This document shows positions 1 to 10,140 of a DNA stretch of 64,000 bases, in pieces. Position 1 is the first letter of the stretch. Every line of letters begins with the position of its first letter. This DNA is from Symbiodinium natans (lineage: Eukaryota > Sar > Dinophyceae > Suessiales > Symbiodiniaceae), in the NCBI GenBank assembly GCA_905221605.1, contig CAJNDS010002097.1, positions 456,501-520,500 on the forward strand, given 5' to 3'. The position numbers were made by a program, and so were the translations under genes. The notes beneath the pieces were generated by a model. That model did not search any database. It saw nothing but the letters and a program-made list of their open reading frames with translations, and was not told where the DNA came from.

Positions 1-2330
1 TCTGCCATAGGGTTTAGAGTTTAAAAAGCCTAAAAAAACTTGAAAGAACCCTAACAGTGTTGAGTGTTTCTGCCAAGGCTTTGCAAGTTCCCGCGGACCG
101 GGCGCCCGGCCGAAGGGGTTCGAGTAAATGTCCAACCTTGGCTCTGCAGCTGCGATTTGGGGTCTAGGCTTTGGGGCTGGGTAGGTGGTTTAGGGTTTAG
201 GTCTTAGGGCTTAGGGTTTAGGGTTTAGGGTTCAGGGTTTAGGGTGTGCGTGTGAGAGATTTCAAGTAAGTTCTCTTTTTTTGGGGGGATGGGGGGGGAG
301 ATTGGCGATTCTTTTTCTGGAGACTCCTATGCCCAAAAGCATGGCGCGGGGGGATGAGGGGTGACCGAAATTAGGGCCCTTTTCAGGGGTGTCTTTCTTT
401 GTAGATCTCTCACTGCAGGTGCGACCCTGCTTTAGAACAGGAAGATCCCCAGCAAAACGCGTTTAGAACTACCATTTTTGGATCTATATTTTTGGCTGCA
501 GGCCCTAAACCCTAAACCCTAAACCCTAAACCCTAAACCCTAAACCCTAAACCCTAAACCCTAAACCCTAAACCCTAAACCCTAAACCCTAAACCCTAAA
601 CCCTAAACCTAAACCCCAAGCCACAAGCCCTAAACCCTAAACCCGAAACCCGACCGAGTTTAGGGAACACTGAACCCTACCGAGTTGAGGCAGCTCAACT
701 TGCAGGGCGGTGGGGAGTAGGGCTCATCAACCCCAAGACTTGGGTTTAGGGTTTCGGGTTTAGGGTTTGTAGCGTTTATGCTTTAGGGTTTAGGGTTTGA
801 GGGGTCGCATATGGTTCCTTACCTTCTCTACGCGTTTTGCTGGGGTCGGGGGCTTAGGGTTGGTCAGGATTACAGCTTAGGGCTCAGGGTTTGGAGTTGT
901 GGGGTTTGGGGTTTGGAGTGTTTTGGGTTTGGGGCTTGGGGTTTGGGGGCGCACGCAACGGTACCTTGCAAACCTGACTTCTTAGCTAAGGCAGCTAAGG
1001 TGGAGGGGGCTCGACACGTTATTTCCGTCTACGACACCCCTTTCAACCCTAAACCCAAAGCCCGAAAACTCTGCCAATCGCGACTCAGAAGCAGTCTTCG
1101 TGTCACCAGCTGCGGCGTGGGCTGGTAGCGCGCCTGCGCTGACAACAGAGCCAACACTTACAAAACCTTACAGCTCCGAATTCCTAAACCCCTAAAACCC
1201 CTTTTATTCCTAAATCCCTAGAACCCTAAAACCCTACGATCAAAAACCCGTAACACCCTAAGAAACCGAGAGCCTGCACCCGCCAAGCCACTACGTGCAA
1301 ACCATACTAGCTCTACAAACCCAACGATACCTAGCCATCCTTCTCGAGCCCTACAAAGCCCAAAACTCAAACCCTACTAGGTAAGGGCTTCTGATTCGAG
1401 GTCCAGGGTCTGAGGATTACGGCTTATCCAGGGTTTACACAGTTTGGTCCGGCAGAATTCTCTAAACCTTGAAGCATAAGCCGATTTTGTCGAGGGCCCG
1501 GGCCCTGACACAGAACTAGCCCAGCAAAGAGCCAAAGCAGGGGTTTAGACGGGTTTAGGTTTTAGGGTTTAGGGTTTCGAGGAATCGAGCTTTCTGCACC
1601 CTGAACCTAGTGTTTAAACTAATGACAGCGTCCAGGTTGATTTCCTTCGTCTAGAACAAGTCGACCAGTTTAGGGATGGATGGTTTCAAGAGTTTAGAGT
1701 CCAGTTAAGGGTTTATAACGCGATTTCGGGTTCAAGCTTTAGGCCGCCCGGTCGCCCGAAGTAAGGGGCGAGCGCTTATGCACAGCACAGGCACGCAACC
1801 CAAAATCACATTTCACTGTCTCTTCAGACTGGGCTAAGCAAATTCATTTAAGGTCGCGGTTCAGGGTTTACGGACATTGCTCTCTCTCACCCCAGCCTGG
1901 ACAAAGAGCCGCCTAGTCCGTGCCCAGAAGTATGGCCTGGTCACAATATTTGTTGGGGGCGGGGAGGGCAGGGTGGGGAGGAGGGGAAGGGGGGGGGGGT
2001 GGGGGGAAGGGGTCTCTGGTTTGCTAGGAGGAACTTCAACTAACTGACCGGAATCACCATCACAAAAACAACAAGAATACCTAGTTGTGGGGCCATGTGT
2101 CTATACATATATATATATATACGTGTATATTTATCTGTTTATCGATTTATCTATTCGTTAACGCTAGAACTTGACCTGAAACCCTCAAAACCGACAGCCC
2201 GCAACCCGAACGCCCTGAAGGGAGACCAAGGGTAAACGGGTTCATAGGGCTCATAGGATTCAGGGCTTAAAGCGTCTAGGGTCCATAAGGTTTATAGGGT
2301 GTGTAGGTCTCATAGGGCTCATAGGGCTGT
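1..2330. other. Repeat-rich stretch without a confident gene
   Basis: It holds TTTAGGG tracts near 180-245 and 735-800, a pure CCCTAAA tract at about 485-625, weaker C-rich repeats at 1150-1260, a G-rich low-complexity run at 1960-2010 and a TATA run near 2105-2120. Short islands at 75-135 and 655-735 could be exons, because they are open on one strand with AG|G-like edges, but neither has a convincing frame. The rest shows nothing I can name. Confidence 0.6.
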
Positions 2331-2717
2331 TTTTGGAAAGCACCCTCGAGTGCTCAAGCGCATTGCGTCCTGCGACAAACGCCCTTCGGATTTTTCAGGG
2401 CGGTGTGGGCGGCAATGCCTTTCATGTTCTTTTGCATGCTTTTCAGATACCCCACGCATCCCCAAGTAGACGCTGCGTTTCAAGGAGCCGTGAAGAATGT
2501 GAAACGACGCTACGGTATTTAGTGCATGTCATGTTTGGACAAGCACCCTCTCTGGAACTGTGGTTTCTGCCAAGGAGATGCTCGCAGAAGTCCCAATTTT
2601 ACATGAAGCTAAGAAACATACACCCGACCTGGAACTATGGTTTCTGAACTACGGTTTCTGCAAGTAGACGCTGTTGCGATGCATAAAAATCTTCGCGATT
2701 CGAGACAAGGCGACTAC

Positions 2718-3895
2718 TCAGTAGCCACCAACGCTCCGGGAGCTAGGCAACCTTTCAAGCTGCAGTCCGAATGTCCGAACCATGTCTATGGCCACGTCAA
2801 TGTCGGCGGTGCATCCTGCAGCAGCTTCGCTTCGAGGAGGAAGCCATCGCTTAAGTACCAAGGCTGGTCCTGACTCAGCTCTAGAAAACATCTTCCATTG
2901 GATGACGAAGTCCTCAAGCCGGGAAGTGGCCGAGCGGAGCTCCGGCACCACATGGATGAAAGCATGTCGAAGTCGCCTCACATGTAACTTGTGAACCCTG
3001 CCAGTTTCATCTGCCGGCTCCTTCTTTGCCGTCTTGGGGAAGAAGGTGCGCCTCGCACGTCCAAGGGTATCTGCCACGACAATGAATGCCGGGAAGGGGT
3101 CTGGACTGATGGACTTGACGGTCTCACAAGCTTCGCACCAGGTCACCCTTCCTCCTCCTTCCTCCTCCTCTATTTCCTCCTCCACTTCCTCCTCCTCCCT
3201 CGGCCTCCTGGTTGCCAGGGAACCTTGGATGCAGGTGTCTCTTAATTTGGGATTGGCTGGCTGTTTGGCTTTACGGTGCTCTTGCTGAAGTTGCTCGGCC
3301 AAGTCAGGAGCTAGGCAAGCTTGAAGTTGCTTTTCCTGAAGTTTCACTTTTCTGCCGTTCTGCAAAGTTTGGGCAGAACCTTCTTTAATGCCATGTGCAA
3401 TCTTCAATTCACGTTGCAGGAACTTCACGCCGTCTCGCTCATCCTCATCGCTGTTGTAGCGGAAGCGGTGGCGTTCATCAACAGGTTATCAATCTTGTCC
3501 ATCATGCTATTCATGTAGTTTCGGACGGCTATGAAGTTTGCGACCTCGGGGTGGCAACGAACCATCTTCTCGACCTTCACGTGGAAGTTTTCTTTGCCAC
3601 TCTTCACCTCATCAATCAAAGACTTCAATGATTGAAGGGGGATGTGGGTGATGAAGACCTTGAAGCTCACTTGTTGAACGCCGTGAAACTTCGCACCGAA
3701 ACTGAAAGCACTGAAGACATCTTGTTCGCTTGGGTTGATGATAACCTTGTTGGGCTCATCCTTTTTACTTCTTCTTCTCCTTCTTTTTTCAGGTAATCCT
3801 TCTTCGTGGGGGTTTGCTTCTGGTTGAAGAATGAGACCACCTAAAAAAACTGTTGAGCGCAAATGCTTCTGATGGATATCATGTTGTTCAATCAT
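2718..3895 (-). CDS. Conserved-looking hypothetical protein, interrupted by a frame change
   Basis: I do not recognise the family. From ATG at 3895 the first part carries a basic run (RRRRRSKKD), then a compact segment with HIPLQSLKSLIDEVKSGKE and HPEVANFIAVRNYM. Near 3,470 the frame changes and continues as DEDERDGVKFLQREL, followed by a Gln/Lys-rich helical stretch, a Glu-rich run of about 15 residues, and a C-terminal ~100 residues ending in SSRSVGGY. The break can be read as a frameshift (pseudogene) or as a 32-nt GT-AG mini-intron starting GTTGATGAACGCC and ending CTACAACAG, which joins the two frames in phase as DNL-DEDERD. The gene is otherwise free of TTTAGGG, unlike its surroundings. 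Position and frame are seen; the intron is inferred. Confidence 0.5.
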
Positions 3896-4239
3896 TGCAA
3901 CATAACTTAAGCACTGTCGGCGCAAATGCTTCAAAGTGTCTCAACGCTTTTTTACTTGTGACGTGCTCCCCACAGTAAGGCTTCAGAAGCTGAAGCATCT
4001 ACTCCTTGCATAGTTTCAATGCTACTTTGTGTGGCGTCGCTCCTGCATCAGGTACTCGCTGTCCCGGCTGGCTGACTGGTTCATGGGCTTCATGGGCTTT
4101 GTAGGGTTCATGAGGTTCATGGGGTTCATGGGCTTCGTGGGGTTCATAGAGTTCCCCTAAACCCTGAACCCTAAACCCGAAACCCTAAACCCTGAACCCT
4201 AAACCGGGAAGGTTCGTAGGGTTTATAGGGTTCGTGAGC

Positions 4240-4301
4240 CTCGGGATGGCGCAAATGATCCGGGCCAGGCAAAGCGTCCGGAGGATGGCGTCTGAAGCCT
4301 C
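4240..4301 (-). CDS. Candidate internal exon
   Basis: A 62-nt island lies between a CCCTAAA tract and a TTTAGGG tract. On the minus strand it reads EASDAILRTLCLARIICAIP with acceptor AGTCAG|G and a GC-type donor CCGAG|GCTC. The partners are unknown. The frame has mostly G or C in third positions, which is the main support. Confidence 0.4.
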
Positions 4302-4967
4302 CTGACTGGGCTTCCGGGGCTTGAGGGCTTTAGGGCCTTTTAGGGGCCTTTTAGGGGCCTTTAGGGTTTAGGGTTTAGGGTTTAGGGTTTAGGGTTTAGG
4401 GTTTAGGGTTTAGGGTTTCGGGTTTCGGGTTTAGGCTGTTAGGGTCGGGTGTTATGGGCCGCTGGTAAGGGTTCCTCGTGTGGTCCTTTCACCAAAGCCC
4501 GTACCGTTCTGGATTCAGGGCTCCCTGAGCTACATACCCACTCAACCCTCCGAACCCTCTAAACCCCTCTAAGCCCTCTTAGTAACCTAAACCGCCCTAA
4601 ACCCTAAACCTCAAACCCTAAACCCTAAACCCCAATAACTCAGGTCAAACCTCATGTTCCATGTTTGGCTCGAAGCCCGGGTGCTGTCTTCTTTAATTGG
4701 TTCTCAAGCAAATAGTCTAGACCCAAGACTAACCTAAGAATAATCAGGGTGCCCTTGGTGTTCAGGACCCTCAAAAAAGGGGAACAAGGGCCTGCTCTGG
4801 GCCCTAGTAGGAATACCCTAATGAGGTTTATGAGGGATCCCAAACCCTGATGTGACATGGCACCCCAAACCAGGGTTTAGGGTTTAGGCCCCTAGGCCTC
4901 AACCCTCAGCCCCAAACAGAAAACCAGAAGGGGGGGTGCTCTGGGTGTCCTACGGCTTATATAAGAG

Positions 4968-5056
4968 GCCTAAACCCTAAACCCTAAACCCTAAACCCTA
5001 AACCCTAAACCCTAAACCCTAAACCCTAAACCCTAAACCCTAAACCCTAAACCCTG
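4968..5056. repeat. CCCTAAA tract, about 12 perfect units
   Basis: This is uninterrupted seven-base telomere-type repeat. A 110-bp island at 5057-5165 separates it from a TTTAGGG tract at 5165-5280. That gives the C-tract, island, G-tract arrangement seen many times in this window. Confidence 0.95.
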
Positions 5057-6177
5057 AATTAGGGTTCGGAGGTCTCGTTTTGCACCATCCGAAAAGACTT
5101 GCTGTGACTGCGATGCACGGCATGAAACCTTCGTTTCGCCTCATAGGGCTTTAGGGGGTTTGACACGGGTTTAGGGTTTAGGGTTTAGGGTTTGGAGTTT
5201 AGAGTTTAGGGCTTAGGGTTTAGGGTTTAGAGTTTGGGGCTTCGGGTTTAGGGTTTAGGGTTTCGGGTTTAGGGTTGTCAGCTTTGGCTGAACTCAAGGT
5301 TAAGCTTCAAGGCCCCTAAACGCTAGATCCTGGATCCTAGCAACCTCTAGAACTTGTGCGCCAAGAGTTCCGGAGTTCGCGGACCCCAAGGACAACCACT
5401 GCCACCGACACGGTTCTCAGTTCCATCGTGTCTGTGGACCCTGAACTTAAGAACCCTTGCCCCAAAAAACACTAAACTCCCAAACCCTAATCTCCCTGAG
5501 CCCTCAGCCCCTCAGCCCTCAACCCCGCGAGGCAAAAAAGGGGAACCTGGGAAGACCAGAAGCGCATCACGAGCTGCCAGCAGTGAATAACCTGAGTGAG
5601 TTCTGCCCACCCTTGAAACTGAGTGTCCAGGAGTCTAGGGTGTAGGGGTAGAGGGCTTGGGGTGTGCTAAGACTTTCTTGATTGCCAAAGGTTTGAAGCC
5701 CTGAGGCCAAACCCAGTACAAGGTTTGAAACCCTCAACTGAAACCGTACAATGCTTCAAGCCCTAAAACCTAAACCCGAAACCCGACCACGCCCCTGATG
5801 AACGAGGCGACCCCGGTCGGGGGAAGGAGTTCTTATTTACAAAGGGGGGACCTTGGAGGGGGTCGGGGTAGTGGGCGATCCTATCGGGTTCGGGGGTGGG
5901 TCTTAATTGAGGCTTCAGGGTTTTAGGGTTTGGGGGTTTAGGGTTACAGTAGAGTCTTCGGGCTTTTGGGCCTTAGGGGTAATAAAGCCTGGAAATTCGC
6001 CAGTTCTCTAGTGGGGAACGAGAAAAAATAGCCAAAAAGGGCCTGAGTATATATATATATTTATTTATTTATTTATATTTATTTATTTATGTATTTCATT
6101 ATCCTTTCAAAGGTCGGAGATTATAGGGCACCTAATTCCCGAGACCCCTGCTCGGAGCCAAGCGAGTGGAGGAAAGC

Positions 6178-6427
6178 CCGAACCCTAAACCCTAAACCCT
6201 AAACCCTAAACCCTAAACCCTAAACCCTAAACCCTGAACCCTGAACCCTGAACCCTGAACCCTGAACCCTGAACCCTGAGGCCCTGAAGTGAAATCAGCC
6301 TTGGGGAGCTGCCGCGGTCCGCCGCTTCGGGCCGCCCTGATACCCCTAAACCCTAAACCCTAAACCCTAAACCCTAAACCCTAAACCCTAAACCCTAAAC
6401 CCTAAACCCTAAACCCTAAACCCTAAG
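6178..6427. repeat. Two CCCTAAA tracts flanking a short island
   Basis: The tracts are at 6178-6290, grading from CCCTAAA to CCCTGAA, and at 6347-6427. The CCCTGAA units are clustered at one end, as expected from local duplication of a variant. The island between them holds a candidate exon. Confidence 0.9.
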
Positions 6428-8008
6428 CCCTGGTAGGATTCAGGGTTTATGGTTTGGGGTTTAGGGGTTACTTCTTAAGTAAGGGTTGTACGTAAGGCAA
6501 CTGAATGAAGGCCTCAGGGTACACATAGCCCGGCTACTGAAACAACCAACTCCCATGCAGGCCCTTAAAACCCCAACCCTAAACCCTAAACTCCAAACTC
6601 TAAACCCTAAATGAACCCTAAACCCTAAACCCTAAACCCTGAACCCTGAACCCTAAACCCACCTGTTTATGTGACGAGGGGCGAGAAGGCAGCTGCAGAT
6701 GATGCCGAGCTCGATGCCCCGCTGCCTGTGGAGAAAAGACAAGGGAAGAAGGGTTTAGGGTTTAGGGGTTTAGGGGTTTAGGGGTTTAGGGGTTTAGGGG
6801 TTTAGGGGTTTAGGGGTTTAGGGGTTTAGGGGTTTAGGGGTTTAGGGGTTTGGGGGTTTGGGGGTTTGGGGGTTTAGGGGTTTAGGGGTTTAGGGGGTTC
6901 TTTTGTGTTTGGTGTAGTGGCCTTTTTGCTGTTGCTGGGTTTGGGTGGACTTTGGGCTTTCTGGTCTACCACGACCCTGAACTGAAGCTATCCTTAAAAG
7001 AAAGGTCAATTGGGGGGTGGATTCGGGAGGAAAGGCGGGGGAATACATGTTGAAACTTGCATGGCCGATTACAAAAGTGCAGTTGCAACTGGCAGCTGAA
7101 GGTAAGCCAGGTATACAAACTTCGGACCAAGATGACCCGCTCAGCAGTTCAGTCCTACACCTGAGCCCTCAAAAACTAAGGTCAAATGGCCCTAAACGTT
7201 AGGTCTGAATTAAGGCCTAAGTAAGCCCTAAGGCCCTCCAGGCAATGTCCCCGTACCTCTGCTAGTAAAGGTACAAACCTATATCCCCAACAGGCGTATA
7301 GCGTAGGGACCGATCTCATTAGAACCCGCCCCTAAACCCTAAACCCTAAACCCTAAACCCTAAACCCTTGCTTCAACCCTAAACCCTAAACCCTAAACCC
7401 TAAACCCTAAACCCTAAACCCTAAACCCTAAATCCTAAGCCCTAAACCCTAAACCCTATTCATGCGCATGCCAGGTGGTTTATACATTATCTTACTCATG
7501 CACGCTTCTACAGGGACTAGGAGGCCGACCTTATGAGTAACATTACAGGGTTTTGGGGTTTAGGGTTTAGGGTTTAGGTTTATAGGGTATAGGGTATAGG
7601 GTATAGGGTATAGGGTATAGGGTTTAGGGTTTAGGGTTTAGGGTTTAGGGTTTAGGGTTTAGTTCTAGGATGGCCCTTAACAAAAACCCTCTGAAAAAAT
7701 AGCCCTGGATATGATCCTCGTAAGCCCCAGAAGGAATAACAAAAACATGTTCCAGGGGCCTATGTAGGGTTTAGGGGGACAGAAGCACTAAAGGTCCATG
7801 TACCTGAATAAGGAATACTTGGGCCTTAAAGTACTTGCTATAAAGGGACTTTGGGGACCAAGTCCCCAAACCCTAGACCCTAGACCCTAAACCCTAAACC
7901 CTTAGGGGAAGCCCTTGAGCCGGAAGCCGATCTGCGAGCCCAAGCACATGACGACCGCCGACTCGTGCGGGAAGAGCGCGAACCTCCACGCGCCCGCTAC
8001 CGTAGACC
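6300..8008 (-). CDS. Candidate multi-exon gene segment with a hydrophobic (membrane-like) exon
   Basis: Four minus-strand islands read as exons. 7913-8008: TATAG|GG edge and an all-GC3 frame with GAWRFALFPHESAVVMCLGS. 7455-7529: AAG|G acceptor, VGLLVPVEACMSKIMYKP, and donor AGG|GTTTAG supplied by the repeat. 6663-6725: strong acceptor CTTTTCTCCACAG|G, hydrophobic RGIELGIICSCLLAPRHIN, donor ACAG|GTGGGT. 6300-6336: TATCAG|G, AARSGGPRQLPK, GC donor. Only the last two join in phase (2/2), so exons may be missing or edges misplaced. The island at 6663-6757 is also open on the plus strand (GEKAAADDAELDAPLPVEK), so strand is not settled there. Confidence 0.45.
6752..6898. repeat. TTTAGGGG (8-mer) tract
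   Basis: About 16 units of an eight-base variant with an extra G, some as TTTGGGG G. The variant is private to this tract and to the one at 47,055-47,415, so it was homogenised locally rather than copied from the seven-base telomere unit. Confidence 0.95.
7036..7099 (+). CDS. Candidate exon with a canonical GTAAGC donor
   Basis: The frame reads AGEYMLKLAWPITKVQLQLA and ends GCTGAAG|GTAAGC, one of the best donor matches in the region. The acceptor is GGAAAG|GCG. It is on the plus strand, opposite to neighbouring candidates, and no partner exon is assigned. Confidence 0.35.
7550..7665. repeat. TTTAGGG tract with an internal block of TATAGGG
   Basis: Six consecutive TATAGGG units at about 7580-7620 are flanked by standard TTTAGGG units. 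This is a clear case of a point variant spread by local duplication. Confidence 0.95.
7666..7770. mobile_element. Short hairpin repeat, family 5
   Basis: The sequence shares TAGGATGGCCCTTA, CCCTCTGAAAAA, TATGATCCTC and CAAGGGCCTA-type motifs with copies at 30,133-30,232, about 35,405-35,515 and 59,108-59,200. It encodes nothing and is MITE-like by size and repetition. Confidence 0.55.
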
Positions 8009-9749
8009 CTATAAACCCTAAACCCTAAACCCCTTCAACCCTAAACCCTAAACCCCAAACCCTAACCCCTAGAAGATCGGCTTTACAGGGTTTGGAGTTT
8101 TTGGGCTTGGGTTTAGGCCTTGGTTGTAGGATTTGATGTTCGGAACTGGGGACTAGAAAGTGACCCCGAAACCCTAGGCCCTAAACCCTAACCCCTAAAC
8201 CCTAAACCCTAAACCCTAAACCCTAAACCTGAACCCCCAATCAAAGGAAGCAGCCCAACTGGGAGCTTCCAGTTTTGAGGCTTTGAAGTTTCCATTCTAG
8301 GGTTTAGGGTTTAGGGTTTAGGGCTTAGGGTTTGGGGTATCAGAAGTTTCGCGAGAAGAAATGAGGGAGGTAACTTGGGAAGTTCACCCTTATACGAACA
8401 CTCCTCAATACGCGAAGAAAAAGGGCCAAGGGCGAAGATCGAACTTGAGCAAAACCCGCAAACTACTAGATGCTCAGAACCCCACCCAAAAGAAAGATCA
8501 TAATCCCCGAGTTGCCCGTATAAGGCCGAATATGTTTCATTGTTTTTTGGGGGGGAGGGGGGAGGGGTTCTTAAGCAAAAAGTTAAAAAGTAAAAAAAGT
8601 AAAAAAAAAAAAAACTAGGGCTTAGGGTTCAGCAGCTTACAGAGTTTGGGGGCGCTCAGACTCGCGCATCTCCGCCATTGGAGACTCCTCGGTGTCCTTG
8701 GCACACAGAGCAGGGCAAAGCCCTGAATCCCAGGTTTGCACGCCACACATTAGCCGAACCTTGCCAGGCCAACCAAACCCTAAACCCTAAACCCTAAACC
8801 CTAAACCCTAAACCCTAAACCCTATGTTTGTGTCGTTTTGTGTTCCCCTGGCTGTGAGCTCCGGACCATGGCCCTGGCAAGTAGCTGCACCTGGCGGGCG
8901 CCCGCTGGCGCGCGCTGGCGCTCGCGCGAAGGCAGGTGTTGTGGGGCCATTTGGGGCTTCTTGTTTAGGGTTTAGGGTTTAGGGTTTAGGGTTCTCAGCG
9001 AAAGTACCCCCTAAACCCCCACCCCTAGACCATACCCATGCACATCTCTCTTCAAACAACATCCAGGTCTTAGGTTTTAGGGTTGAGGGTTCCCGGGCTT
9101 GGGGGTTTTCGGAGAGGTTTTGGGATATGTGTTAAAGCTTCAGGGCTTTTACGGTTTCTAGCTTTTGTGATTTTAAGTTGTCGTCGTGGTAAACCCTTAC
9201 CCTAAACCCTGCGGGGAAACTGCCCCAAAAAAACCTTCAAATTCAGAGCCTCCGGAAATTCATAGGGCACCCCAGGGGCCTGTGATGTCCTGCACCTGAA
9301 ACCCAAAGACCCTGAACCCTACAAAACCTTAAGCCCTGAACCCTAGACTCTACAAACCTCACACCATTACTCTACAAATCTTCAACCCAGAACCCTAAAT
9401 TGTACAAACCTTGAGCCCTGAACCCTAAACTCTACAAACCTGAAACCCTGAACCCTAAGCTCTCCAAACCTTCCCTAAATTGTACAAACCTTCAGCCCTG
9501 AACCCTGAACTCTACGAAGTCGCATGCTGTCGGAGGGGCTTGTCTCAGTTGCCGCTGGCCGAAGAGACGCCGGCGTGAGAACCTGCAGGGTGGCTTTCGG
9601 GTTTAGGGTTTAGGGCTTAGGGTTCAGGGTTGAGGGCTTAGGGCTTAGGGTTCTGATAAGGAACCCGATATGTTGGAGGGGAGGCAGTGGTCAGTTCTCC
9701 CCTTCCCCATCAGAAGCCCTTGACAAGCCTTTCTAAGGAAAAACTCCAG

Positions 9750-9893
9750 GGTTTAGGGTTTAGGGTTTAGGGTTTAGGTTTAGGGTTTAGGGTTTAGGGT
9801 TTAGGGTTTAGGGTTTAGGGTTTAGGGTTTAGGGTTTAGGGTTTAGGCTTTAGGGTTTAGGGTTTAGGGTTTAGGGTTTAGGGTTTAGGGGTA
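9750..9893. repeat. TTTAGGG tract ending just before a start codon
   Basis: About 20 near-perfect units. The ATG of the gene model at 9897 follows within a few bases, so the transcript leader would lie in or across this tract. Confidence 0.95.
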
Positions 9894-9896
9894 CTT

Positions 9897-10108
9897 ATGA
9901 ACCAATTAAAACTGTCTGCCGACCCTGGCGGCGTGTTGGATGGGTTTGAGGAGGTGAAAACCTCCCTCTTTCCCTCCGCGCCACCCGCACAGGCGGTTCA
10001 GCACAGGGGGGTAGGGCGTTTTCGGGCCCCCACCCACCCCCCCACCCCTCCCCTCCCCCCACCCCTCCCCCCACCCCTCCCCCCACCCCTCCCCCCACCC
10101 CTCCCCCC

Positions 10109-10140
<32 letters not shown>

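Noticed and set aside
485-625. A true chromosome end at the left of the window
   Set aside because: The tract is interstitial: unique sequence lies on both sides, and tracts in both orientations continue for 62 kb.
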